From Colivivens sp964452915 (GTDB taxonomy: Bacteria > Bacteroidota > Bacteroidia > Bacteroidales > Bacteroidaceae), in assembly GCA_964452915.1 (NCBI GenBank), contig CAYVNW010000066.1, forward strand, positions 1-7,809: 7,809 bases of DNA, written 5' to 3'. Position 1 is the stretch's first letter; every line of letters starts with the position of its first letter. A program made the translations under genes and the position numbers. Below, piece by piece: positions 1 through 6,269 of the stretch. The notes under the pieces were generated by a model. The model worked only from the letters and a program-made list of their open reading frames with translations. It did not search any database and was not told the origin of the DNA.

Positions 1-90
1 TTTAAGCTATGCTGAGGCGCTGCCGATTTATCTGCGTAGCGAATAAGCGTGCAAGTCTCTCCCTCCACCGTTATCCCGAGGCACCGCCGC

Positions 91-1077
91 TTACTCAGCC
101 GGACCCAGTATACGGAGTTTGTCACCAGAGAGGTCGACAGCGAACAGATGGGGGATGCGCAAATAGTATCCGTTGATGTTCTTATGGCTGTGGATACACA
201 TTAGCGTTCTGCCATTGAAATCCCTGAACAGCATGCCATGGCCGAAATTGGGTGGTGTAATTGGCTCATCCTCTTGAATCCATGGTCCGGTGAGCGTGCC
301 ACTTTCTGAATATGCAACACCCTGGGTGTATACATCATAAATCCATGATGTCCACAGCATGCCTAACCGACCGGTAGCGGTACGGAACAGAAACGGACCG
401 TCGGTCACCTTGTTCGGCATGACCTTACCATCTTCCACCTCACGGCTCCAAGGGCAGTCGTGCGCACGGAAAAGTACCTTGCCCTCTCCTATCGTTCCGC
501 TCAAATCGGGCTTCATGCGTATGCTCTCAACCGTGCCGTTCCAGTTTGCCAGCCACTCTCCGCAATAGACCATATACGGGTTGCCATCAGTGTCAATCCA
601 GAATGTGGCATCGAGGGTAGGACGGTCGGCCGGCAGGAAAGTGGAGTCGCCAAACAAGCGGTAGGGTCCATCCGGGCGGTCACTTACAAGTACTTGGGAT
701 GCGCGGCGTTCTATAACATTGCCTCGCACGGTGTCGATCTTGACTGCGGAGTTAGTGAATGTTGCGAAATAGTAGTATTTGCCTTTGAAGGGATGGATCT
801 CTGCTGCCCATATTGCCGGATGACTGCCCATCCAAGAATGCGGATCGATGTCGGCCACTTTGTAGGGCCCGGTCCACATCTTAAGGTCCGGACTTTTCCA
901 CATCATGCCGCCGGTGCCGGTCATGTAGTAAGTGTGTGATGCACTGTCGGCAAGAATGAAGGGGTCGCTCAAGCGAATGGAGTCCATAGGGACTGTACGC
1001 ACCATCGTTTGGTGCCTTTGAGCAGAAAGTGATGTGCCAATGACGAGCAGGCACAATAGAATTCGGAATCTTTGCAT
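91..1077 (-). CDS. Secreted glycoside hydrolase family 43 protein (xylosidase/arabinofuranosidase type)
   Basis: Predicted 328-residue five-bladed beta-propeller glycosidase, probably acting on xylose or arabinose linkages in hemicellulose. Residues 1-20 form a signal peptide (basic MQRFR, hydrophobic core, SLSAQ end) with no lipobox cysteine, so export to the periplasm is expected. GH43 landmarks are LSDPFILAD (D38, candidate general base), a WxGSHPAIWAAE stretch at 81-93, and LDATFWIDTDG (D156, candidate pKa modulator). The block expected to carry the general acid reads VTDGPFLF, so it has D227 where most GH43 enzymes have Glu. Length suits a single catalytic domain with no extra carbohydrate-binding module. 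It is the last gene of the operon, 39 bases after the HD gene stop. The ATG at 1077 is chosen because it starts directly at the signal peptide. Family is clear; substrate is inferred from the GH115 neighbour. Confidence 0.88.
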   Translation of the reverse strand: MQRFRILLCLLVIGTSLSAQRHQTMVRTVPMDSIRLSDPFILADSASHTYYMTGTGGMMWKSPDLKMWTGPYKVADIDPHSWMGSHPAIWAAEIHPFKGKYYYFATFTNSAVKIDTVRGNVIERRASQVLVSDRPDGPYRLFGDSTFLPADRPTLDATFWIDTDGNPYMVYCGEWLANWNGTVESIRMKPDLSGTIGEGKVLFRAHDCPWSREVEDGKVMPNKVTDGPFLFRTATGRLGMLWTSWIYDVYTQGVAYSESGTLTGPWIQEDEPITPPNFGHGMLFRDFNGRTLMCIHSHKNINGYYLRIPHLFAVDLSGDKLRILGPAE

Positions 1078-1116
1078 TGTTATGTTGTTTACTGATTTTT
1101 GAATGGTTGTCTTTGT

Positions 1117-1770
1117 TTATGGCTGAGACAGACCGTCGGGTCTGTGGTTTTCGGACACAAGTGAGTCGTATATCTCAGAAACGGTGTGCAGAAGCCGAGC
1201 CTCGTCTGCCATGAGTTCACGAAGTTTTTGCAGCTGCCTCTCATTCTCCGAACCTGGAATCCATAACTTGATGTACCCTTGCGGTCCGTATTTTTCGTGG
1301 AGATGGCTGACCGCCCGTGTCACATGTTGCTCACGCGGGAGGTCGGGATAGTGTGACAAACCGTACTGCACTGTTCGGGTGATGACCACGAGGGGTTCGA
1401 TGCTGCGGTCTGCCTCGGCCACTATCTTGCCGTACACCGACCGAGGCTCGTGGGTGGCTGACGCACGGTGGTCTTCTACTGCCTGTGCCATGGTTTCGAT
1501 CTGCAGCGGAGTGAACCAACGCTGAAGTTTGGTGTCGTTGCGGAGTATCTGTCCTGACACAAGGTGATGGGTGGCACGATCACGTGAAAGACCCAGATCA
1601 TGATAGGCTGCCACTACATACGCCATCGCTTCATCGGCATCGAGCTTATGCGCAGTGACAAGACTATCGTTTATCACCTTCAGGACATGCGGCCGCTGAT
1701 GTGCCGCATCAAAGAAGTCATAACGTGGAATTATCTCGTTCTCTATATATTGTACTAAAGCAGGGTTCAT
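1117..1770 (-). CDS. HD-domain phosphohydrolase
   Basis: A 217-residue cytoplasmic protein (no signal peptide or membrane segment) with the metal-binding ligands of the HD superfamily in order: H24/H28 in AAHQRPHVLKV, the H57-D58 doublet in AAYHDLG, H68/H69, H101 in VEDHR, and D121 in AEADRS. Family members hydrolyse phosphomonoester or phosphodiester bonds, often in nucleotides. The substrate here cannot be read from sequence. The region after about residue 125 is helical and charged, and I do not recognise it. The gene starts 10 bases after the GH115 stop and ends 39 bases before the GH43 start, so it is almost certainly cotranscribed with both. Its position between two secreted glycosidases is unusual. 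It could process a phosphorylated metabolite of sugar uptake or be a house-cleaning enzyme carried along; neither is shown. Confidence 0.85.
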   Translation of the reverse strand: MNPALVQYIENEIIPRYDFFDAAHQRPHVLKVINDSLVTAHKLDADEAMAYVVAAYHDLGLSRDRATHHLVSGQILRNDTKLQRWFTPLQIETMAQAVEDHRASATHEPRSVYGKIVAEADRSIEPLVVITRTVQYGLSHYPDLPREQHVTRAVSHLHEKYGPQGYIKLWIPGSENERQLQKLRELMADEARLLHTVSEIYDSLVSENHRPDGLSQP

Positions 1771-1780
1771 AACAAAGACT

Positions 1781-4138
1781 TTATTTAGGCATCACCAAAA
1801 CTTGGTCGAGTATCACGCCATCATCTATGGCGTTAATAGTGACTGTGTGTTTGCCGCCAACTAATGAAAGACTGTCCAACGAACGCTCGGCGTAGTTCTG
1901 TATCACACCTTCTTTCCACTGCTCTCCGTGGTATACGGTCTGAAACTGCAGCTCTACAGGTGTGCTGCCGTCGACCGACACCGACACCTTCAAAGTGCCG
2001 TTCTCTATAACAGGAAAATGAGGCACCAAGCGCACGAGCAACCGGACACTGTCTGCTTTATTCAAGACGAAAGAAGCATTGGCAGTCGCTCCATGTATGA
2101 TTTTCACAGCTTTGCCATCGAGTCCGACACCATAGGCATTCTGTGTATCGCCCTTGAAGTCTGTTCCGTTTAGCACACAAAGCGGAGTGGAAGGTATGGC
2201 ATATGTGACGGCCGCACGCTTCGAAGGGTCCGGAGCCTGTCCTTCACGAGGCACTCGGTCGAACACCGACAGTTTGCGCGGCCGGAAGTCCATCATGTGG
2301 TTCCATTTACCTCCGTTGTATGTACCTTCATTATATATGGCGGTGAGACTTGCTATGCTGTCGTAGGCCATATCACTTTTCTGCCAATAAGAGACATCAC
2401 CCGTATGGCGCGCCTTCTGTGCATAAAGGAACTTTTTGTTCATCTCGGCCGATGCCTGTACGGGATATTTCACAAGCTCGAAGAATGCATCCCGCCGGTC
2501 GGCAGGAATTGACGTCCACAAATGCTCGACGGCATCCTCCAAACGCTGGTAGGCCGCTATACGCCGATCAACTTCAGAGTCAGTCCACGGATTGTCAACT
2601 ATCTTATACCACTCGTTGCGGTCTGACTCATACACTCGTGTGCCACCCATGAACTCAGGCTTCCGCACGTATGCCAGGCGATAGTATTCAACCATTAAAG
2701 GCAATAGAGACTCTCCTATTGCATCACCGAACTCACGACATAGGAAGTTGTTCAAATGAGTGTATCCGCCTGCCCACTGCGACTTCGCCATATCGATATT
2801 CCACGCCATATCTAAGAAGAGTTCCATTTGATACTCACACGGCTTGAGATCGCCTACGTTTAAGATCCATATACGCTGTATTCCGCGGTCCCATGCCTCT
2901 TCCATCTGCTCGAACAACAACGATGGGGAGAATGTTCCGAGCCACAGGTAGTCTTGCGGTGCGCCCCAATATGAAACATGATAGTACACTCCGTTGCCGC
3001 CCTTGCGGTTACGTTCCTGCTGTGTAGGGAAATGACGTATGTAGCCATAGTTGTCGTCACACCACATAAGGCATACGTCTTCCGGAACTTTCAACCCCGC
3101 ATCATATATAGCCTGCACTTCTTTATAAGGTATGAATACCTGCGGCACTTGAGCCACATCTTTGTTCACATACTCTGCCAGGAGTTCACGCTGGTCGTCA
3201 ATAACTTTCTGTAACCAATATAATTTCTCGCTTGCAGTCTTCACGCCCTGCATTCCGCTATCGTGAACACCGCGCATGCCTATGGTATAAAGGATGCTCT
3301 GCGTGTTCACCTCGCTCAGACGGTCGGTCCAGAACTTACGTACGGCCTCTGCATTGGTCACATAGTTGTATTGACCCTTACCGCGCAGTCCCCATTCACC
3401 GGCAGTGGAACATGCCATAGGCTCGCAATGAGAACCACCAATGAAGATGCCATACCGGCGTGCCACATCCCTATTGCCCTCTGTCAGAAAGAACGGACGG
3501 GTGCACTCGTGCATAGCAGGCCATATATAGTTGGCACGCAAACGAAGCAACAGTTCGAATATGCGTGCATAGGTACGCGGACCTATCACACCTTTTTCTG
3601 CAGGGTCGTAGGTCTGATAGCTCCAAGGCATCATGCCCCAATCTTCATCATTGATAAAAATACCACGAAACTCTACCGAAGGTGACTGTACAGACTCAAA
3701 ACCACGTTTGAGTTTAAATTGCTTGACTGGCCGGATGTTGACATCCGCCCACCACTCCCATGGCGACACCCCTGCCATGCGTGAAATCTCCAACAACCCG
3801 TATGCAAGTCCGTAGGCATCGGCTCCGTCGACATGCAGTATTCCGTCGTCACTGACCGAGATACGAAAACCCTGCGAACGGAGTGAATGGTCTGTCCGCA
3901 CCTCAATCAAAGGACTCATGCCACTCTTTCCGTATGGAACGATTTCCAATCGTGCATTTAGCACATGAAGCATATCCTTTTTCAACATCTCAAACGCTGT
4001 TCCAACTACAGGAGCAAGCGTGGTATCAATTGACATCACCACTGTCTGTCCGTTATTTACAATAAAGGATTTAGCACTTATAACTTCACTAACCACAGTT
4101 AGGCAGACAATAAGTACAAGTCGCAGTTTCGAGTTCAT
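1781..4138 (-). CDS. Secreted GH115 alpha-glucuronidase (xylan-active)
   Basis: A 785-residue enzyme predicted to release (4-O-methyl-)glucuronic acid side chains from xylan. Residues 1-22 are a signal peptide (MNSKLRLVLIVCLTVVSEVISA). An N-terminal alpha/beta domain includes SPWEWWADVN at about 125-134. The GH115 catalytic barrel follows with FRGIFINDEDWG (157-168), ANYIWPAMHECTRPFF (202-217), IGGSHCEPM (233-241), MWCDDNYGYIR (358-368), YYHVSYWGAPQDYLW (385-399) and WILNVGDLKPCEYQ (424-437). A beta-rich C-terminal domain ends near HTVTINAIDDGVILDQVLV. Length is normal and the frame is intact. The frame stays open to an ATG at 4222, but the first 28 codons are not signal-like and include the promoter, so the ATG at 4138 is preferred. 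First gene of the operon. The family call is strong; the exact xylan type is inferred. Confidence 0.93.
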   Translation of the reverse strand: MNSKLRLVLIVCLTVVSEVISAKSFIVNNGQTVVMSIDTTLAPVVGTAFEMLKKDMLHVLNARLEIVPYGKSGMSPLIEVRTDHSLRSQGFRISVSDDGILHVDGADAYGLAYGLLEISRMAGVSPWEWWADVNIRPVKQFKLKRGFESVQSPSVEFRGIFINDEDWGMMPWSYQTYDPAEKGVIGPRTYARIFELLLRLRANYIWPAMHECTRPFFLTEGNRDVARRYGIFIGGSHCEPMACSTAGEWGLRGKGQYNYVTNAEAVRKFWTDRLSEVNTQSILYTIGMRGVHDSGMQGVKTASEKLYWLQKVIDDQRELLAEYVNKDVAQVPQVFIPYKEVQAIYDAGLKVPEDVCLMWCDDNYGYIRHFPTQQERNRKGGNGVYYHVSYWGAPQDYLWLGTFSPSLLFEQMEEAWDRGIQRIWILNVGDLKPCEYQMELFLDMAWNIDMAKSQWAGGYTHLNNFLCREFGDAIGESLLPLMVEYYRLAYVRKPEFMGGTRVYESDRNEWYKIVDNPWTDSEVDRRIAAYQRLEDAVEHLWTSIPADRRDAFFELVKYPVQASAEMNKKFLYAQKARHTGDVSYWQKSDMAYDSIASLTAIYNEGTYNGGKWNHMMDFRPRKLSVFDRVPREGQAPDPSKRAAVTYAIPSTPLCVLNGTDFKGDTQNAYGVGLDGKAVKIIHGATANASFVLNKADSVRLLVRLVPHFPVIENGTLKVSVSVDGSTPVELQFQTVYHGEQWKEGVIQNYAERSLDSLSLVGGKHTVTINAIDDGVILDQVLVMPK

Positions 4139-4143
4139 ATCTT

Positions 4144-4504
4144 TACTATAGTTTTGTTTTCCGTAGCAAATATACTCTTTTTTTATTAATACACAAAACA
4201 TCAAAAGCATTGTGTAGCACATTTGCCGGTATTTTCCGCAAAAATGCGATGTAACACAGCCTGATGGCTATAAAGTCGGCTTCAGTAAAGTTATGCACCG
4301 TCACTTTATATATGAAGACTCTTATTCGCTAACCACGACAAAGGACCGTTCAATTTTATTATGACGCCTTTCTTCCAATCGTCAGGCAGACATTCATCAA
4401 GTAGTCCGCTCAAAGCGTTAAACTTCGCTTATCTGTATATGCGTATCCACAGTATACTTTATAGGTATGTGTTCGGTCTGACTACGGATGACGGAGCGAA
4501 ATGA
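4144..4504 (-). other. Intergenic stretch with possible decayed coding sequence
   Basis: No intact gene is visible. On the minus strand a 40-codon open stretch without a start (4309-4428) contains DECLPDDWKKGVIIKLNG. A second open stretch of about 60 codons overlaps its end in another frame (about 4144-4326) and contains VHNFTEADFIAIRLCYIAF. A third frame upstream (about 4429-4520) gives IPIKYTVDTHIQISEV. Read together with two frameshifts they look like pieces of one protein, possibly a decayed mobile-element gene, but I recognise no family. Open stretches this short also arise by chance. The GH115 promoter lies inside the low-coordinate end. Confidence 0.2.
4167..4197 (-). promoter_or_regulatory. 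Bacteroidetes-type promoter of the GH115-HD-GH43 operon
   Basis: On the minus strand, TTTG (4194-4197) is followed after 19 bases by TATATTTG (4167-4174), an exact match to the TTTG/TAnnTTTG consensus used by the main Bacteroidetes sigma factor. Transcription would start near 4160, leaving a leader of about 20 bases before the ATG at 4138. This position supports the shorter GH115 start. No obvious operator is visible beside it. Confidence 0.75.
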
Positions 4505-4630
4505 GTTCGGTTGCAATCAAAGAAATACTATCAACGCAGATGTTTATTTTATCAATTATCTTCTTGCATTTACTTAAATAATTAACACATAACAAACATT
4601 AAAATTTATAGTGGCATACAGCAGAATAAA

Positions 4631-4663
4631 ATCGGGACCAAACTGTCACAGCTTAGCCCCGAT
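4631..4663 (-). terminator. Possible terminator of the XRE regulator transcript
   Basis: The inverted repeat ATCGGG/CCCGAT (4631-4636 with 4658-4663) encloses a smaller CTG-TCA-CAG hairpin. Read on the minus strand, the stem is followed by TTTATT, a weak U-tract. It lies about 130 bases past the stop of the regulator at 4792, with no gene between. The interrupted stem and short U-tract make this tentative. Confidence 0.4.
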
Positions 4664-4697
4664 CAAACCATGCTTAGTCTAACATCTTAATTTCGTC

Positions 4698-4737
4698 ATG
4701 CAGCCTGGTTCTTATATTGCCGGCGGCTGCATTTTTT
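4698..4737 (+). terminator. Intrinsic terminator on the plus strand with no plus-strand gene upstream
   Basis: An 8-base perfect stem, ATGCAGCC (4698-4705) with GGCTGCAT (4725-4732), has a 19-base loop containing GCCGGC and is followed directly by a T run (4732-4737) on the plus strand. On the minus strand the A run precedes the hairpin and no U-tract follows, so the orientation is plus. No plus-strand coding region is supported before it, so the transcript it would end is unknown. Confidence 0.6.
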
Positions 4738-4791
4738 CATTATGCTTTTTTACATCACACATCTTAATTTCTTCTTGGCTTATTATATATA

Positions 4792-5298
4792 TTATTTAGG
4801 AGTACTAAATGCCTCGTACGTTCCGTCATCAAAGAAGATACGCACCTCAACTATTTGTCTTTTCCTTCGTCCTATAGCTTCGTCGACCGAAGCCTTGATC
4901 ACTTCTTTAAGACCTAAGACATCCATTGTTTTTGCCGGCTGAGCCTGAGGCTTCGCTTTTACTGTCTCGGCAGTTCTTGGCTTCACATTTGGTTGTGCTG
5001 TTGAAAAGAGGTCGAGCCCGCCGGTGCCGGTCTGTCGCAAAACAGGTTGTTCAGAAACCACGTTGTCGGTCTCTGCTTCCGACTTGCTGTACACCGGGCC
5101 TTCACCCATAAATACCCATTGCGGATTGAGTTCCGGAAATGCCATAACAATAGCTTTTAGTATAGGTAATGTCGGCTTGCTCCGTCCGCTGGTAATATGA
5201 GAAATTGTTGCAGGGGCTATACCCGTCAGTTGAGAAAACTCCACATTGCTTAACGACATCTCCTTTATTATATATTCAATGCGTTCTTTGTCATCCAT
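4792..5298 (-). CDS. XRE-family helix-turn-helix regulator with long linker
   Basis: A 168-residue DNA-binding protein. Residues 5-60 form a phage-repressor-like HTH domain. The recognition region reads FSQLTGIAPATISHITSGRS (21-40), followed by the usual KPTLPILKAI helix and the NPQWVFMGEGP ending common in Bacteroidales members. Residues about 72-125 are a low-complexity linker rich in Pro, Ala, Lys, Thr and Gln. The C-terminus has a basic helix (AIGRRKRQ, 141-148) and a short beta unit, IVEVRIFFDDGTYEAF, of unknown role. The frame extends to a TTG at 5304, but the ATG at 5298 two codons later is the likelier start. No metabolic or phage gene is adjacent, so its target is unknown; autoregulation is plausible because an inverted repeat lies in its leader. 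Family is certain, role is not. Confidence 0.9.
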   Translation of the reverse strand: MDDKERIEYIIKEMSLSNVEFSQLTGIAPATISHITSGRSKPTLPILKAIVMAFPELNPQWVFMGEGPVYSKSEAETDNVVSEQPVLRQTGTGGLDLFSTAQPNVKPRTAETVKAKPQAQPAKTMDVLGLKEVIKASVDEAIGRRKRQIVEVRIFFDDGTYEAFSTPK

Positions 5299-5318
5299 AA
5301 TCAATTCTTACTTATCAA

Positions 5319-5331
5319 TTGTGAAACACAA
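5319..5331. promoter_or_regulatory. Candidate operator in the XRE gene leader
   Basis: A perfect inverted repeat, TTGTG-AAA-CACAA, lies between the promoter -7 box (5361-5368) and the ATG at 5298, in the early transcribed region. Size and placement suit a dimeric XRE repressor controlling its own gene. This is an inference from one site only. Confidence 0.35.
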
Positions 5332-5360
5332 GAAAAATACCTTCATCTTGTATTCGTTTA

Positions 5361-5392
5361 CAAAAGTAGATATAATTTTCCAAACTACCAAA
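5361..5392 (-). promoter_or_regulatory. Bacteroidetes-type promoter of the XRE regulator
   Basis: On the minus strand, TTTG (5389-5392) is followed after 20 bases by TACTTTTG (5361-5368), an exact TTTG/TAnnTTTG match. Transcription would start near 5354, giving a leader of about 55 bases that contains the 5319-5331 inverted repeat. Confidence 0.72.
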
Positions 5393-5433
5393 TGTTTCAA
5401 AATAAATTTAGAAAAAAATTTTGTATTTGTTTT

Positions 5434-5446
5434 TGTATACTATACA
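5434..5446. repeat. Inverted repeat upstream of the XRE promoter
   Basis: TGTATA-C-TATACA is a perfect 13-base inverted repeat about 45 bases upstream of the -33 box of the regulator promoter. It could be a protein-binding site, but it differs from the 5319-5331 repeat and lies in AT-rich sequence where such palindromes occur by chance. Confidence 0.25.
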
Positions 5447-5784
5447 TTTTGACTCGTATGATGTAGCACCTACTTATACAAACTAACATAAGCACGCACA
5501 AGACGACTTCATTTTATTTTCTGCAATCCGACATTACAGATTTGATTATCTATGCATTATCAGCATAATAATCATTCGCATTTATGCCATCCACACGACA
5601 AATGCATAATTCTGCGTTCTTTATTTATACCTAAAGTTTATTTATACATTATATTTATCTGATTATTGGGGCATTATCTGTTTTATTATCATTGTAAATA
5701 TCAATACATAAACAACGGTAAATCATTAAATATATATTTATGCTGGCCGACTTTACTTTCATATAAATTACAGTTATACGCCCG
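5447..5784. other. AT-rich intergenic stretch without a recognisable gene
   Basis: I find no coding frame of convincing quality, no tRNA and no exact promoter match on either strand. The only structure seen is a widely spaced inverted repeat, TATGCATT (5551-5558) with AATGCATA (5601-5608). It is weak because ATGCAT is itself a palindrome. Confidence 0.5.
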
Positions 5785-5856
5785 TTTTACATTTAACAAT
5801 GTCAATTCATTTACATTTTGAATGATTGACTATTTTAAATTCATGTTTACGTTTTG
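5785..5856. repeat. Imperfect repeats of a TTTACATTT-type unit
   Basis: Three copies occur on the plus strand: TTTTACATTT (5785-5794), TTTACATTTTG (5810-5820) and TTTACGTTTTG (5846-5856). On the minus strand they read as GTAAAT/GTAAAC hexamer-like units, which in the small ORF that ends here give alternating Asn-Val and Asn-Met residues. Spacing is irregular (about 24 and 36 bases), so this looks like a decayed short tandem repeat, not a CRISPR array. The 12-base palindrome GTTTTGCAAAAC (5851-5862) overlaps the last copy. Confidence 0.45.
5801..5830. repeat. Hairpin inside the repeat block
   Basis: GTCAAT (5801-5806) plus CATT (5808-5811), separated by one bulged T, pair with AATG-ATTGAC (5821-5830) across a 9-base loop. 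No U-tract follows on either strand, so it is not an intrinsic terminator. Confidence 0.45.
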
Positions 5857-5901
5857 CAAAACACGACTTCCAATTGTATATCCGTCTTCATTTTGCTTCA
5901 T
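5830..5901 (-). CDS. Tiny ORF (23 codons) with Shine-Dalgarno-like leader; possible decayed repeat peptide
   Basis: The minus-strand ATG at 5901 opens a 23-codon frame beginning MKQNEDGYTIGSRVLQN and ending in NVNMNLK, stop at 5830. A purine-rich AAAAAGGGCGAG lies about 5 bases before the ATG, stronger than the leaders of the larger genes here. The frame is also open upstream to a stop near 5945, reading LSFLPKSSFLKKGET before the Met, so the ATG may not be the true start. The Asn-Val/Asn-Met tail comes from hexamer-like repeats that continue past the stop in broken frames. No exact promoter match is seen. It could be a remnant of a repetitive peptide gene or not translated at all. Confidence 0.25.
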   Translation of the reverse strand: MKQNEDGYTIGSRVLQNVNMNLK

Positions 5902-5948
5902 AGTCTCGCCCTTTTTCAAGAAACTACTTTTCGGCAGGAAAGACAGCT

Positions 5949-5989
5949 GGATTTAAGAGCCAAAAATCGAGGCTAACACTCTTAAATTC
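5949..5989. repeat. Long-stem hairpin of an intergenic structured element
   Basis: GGATTTAAGAG (5949-5959) pairs with CTCTTAAATTC (5979-5989) over 11 positions, one of them a G-U pair if the plus strand is transcribed (A-C on the minus strand). The 19-base loop contains AGCC and GGCT, which can form an inner stem. No T run follows on either strand, so terminator function is unlikely. The flanking 5900-6260 sequence has no recognised gene. Confidence 0.55.
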
Positions 5990-6094
5990 AATAGGTCAAC
6001 AGCCTAAAATTTTTGTACAGTGATTTTGAGCTAAAAAATTCAGACAGACAGGAAAGACACAGAAAGAAACCGTAAAACTCCCCTGCGCACATCT

Positions 6095-6123
6095 GTTTTT
6101 AGGCATTCTGACGCCTTAAAAAC
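6095..6123. repeat. Hairpin with an alternative pairing partner
   Basis: GTTTTTAGGC (6095-6104) pairs with GCC-TT-AAAAAC (6113-6123), with one bulged T and an 8-base loop. The same left arm can pair instead with GCCTAAAA at 6002-6009, since TTTTAGGC (6097-6104) is its exact complement. The two foldings exclude each other. No U-tract follows the hairpin. Confidence 0.45.
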
Positions 6124-6202
6124 CGGACATCGCACGTGATTTTACATTTTTCAGCGACTTTTTCGTGAACAAAACATTATTGATTTACGGGTACAGAATC
6201 AA

Positions 6203-6245
6203 GATGTCCACCGCACAGAAGCATGACACCCCCCGCACAGTATGC
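6203..6245. repeat. Direct repeat with 22-base spacing past the holA stop
   Basis: CCGCACAG occurs at 6211-6218 and again at 6233-6240, within two imperfect copies of a unit that begins ATG(T/A)C and ends with CACAG and a GC-containing tail. The offset is 22 bases, close to two helical turns. It lies 30-70 bases past the holA stop. I see no clear terminator for holA here. Confidence 0.4.
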
Positions 6246-6269
6246 CACGAGTGAAAGGCGGCCGTATGA

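Noticed and set aside
6..40. Hairpin GCTATGC/GCGTAGC past the GH43 stop
   Set aside because: It needs a wobble pair, has a 21-base loop and no U-tract on the minus strand, so it is not a convincing terminator; the operon may continue beyond the left edge.
4139..4222. 28-codon N-terminal extension of the GH115 frame to an upstream ATG
   Set aside because: It reads through the promoter boxes, has Cys/Tyr-rich non-signal-like sequence, and would bury a good signal peptide that starts at the ATG at 4138.
4361..4504. 47-codon plus-strand ORF
   Set aside because: No promoter or ribosome site is visible, its Ser-rich product resembles nothing I know, and the length is expected by chance.
5299..5304. 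TTG start two codons upstream of the XRE ATG
   Set aside because: An ATG follows after one codon and the HTH domain does not need the extra residues.
5785..5862. CRISPR-like array of TTTACATTT units
   Set aside because: Units are only about 10 bases, imperfect and irregularly spaced, with no spacer-like regularity and no cas genes.
4223..6269. tRNA genes in the intergenic regions
   Set aside because: TTCG-containing spots such as near 4505 lack the surrounding cloverleaf arms and acceptor stem.
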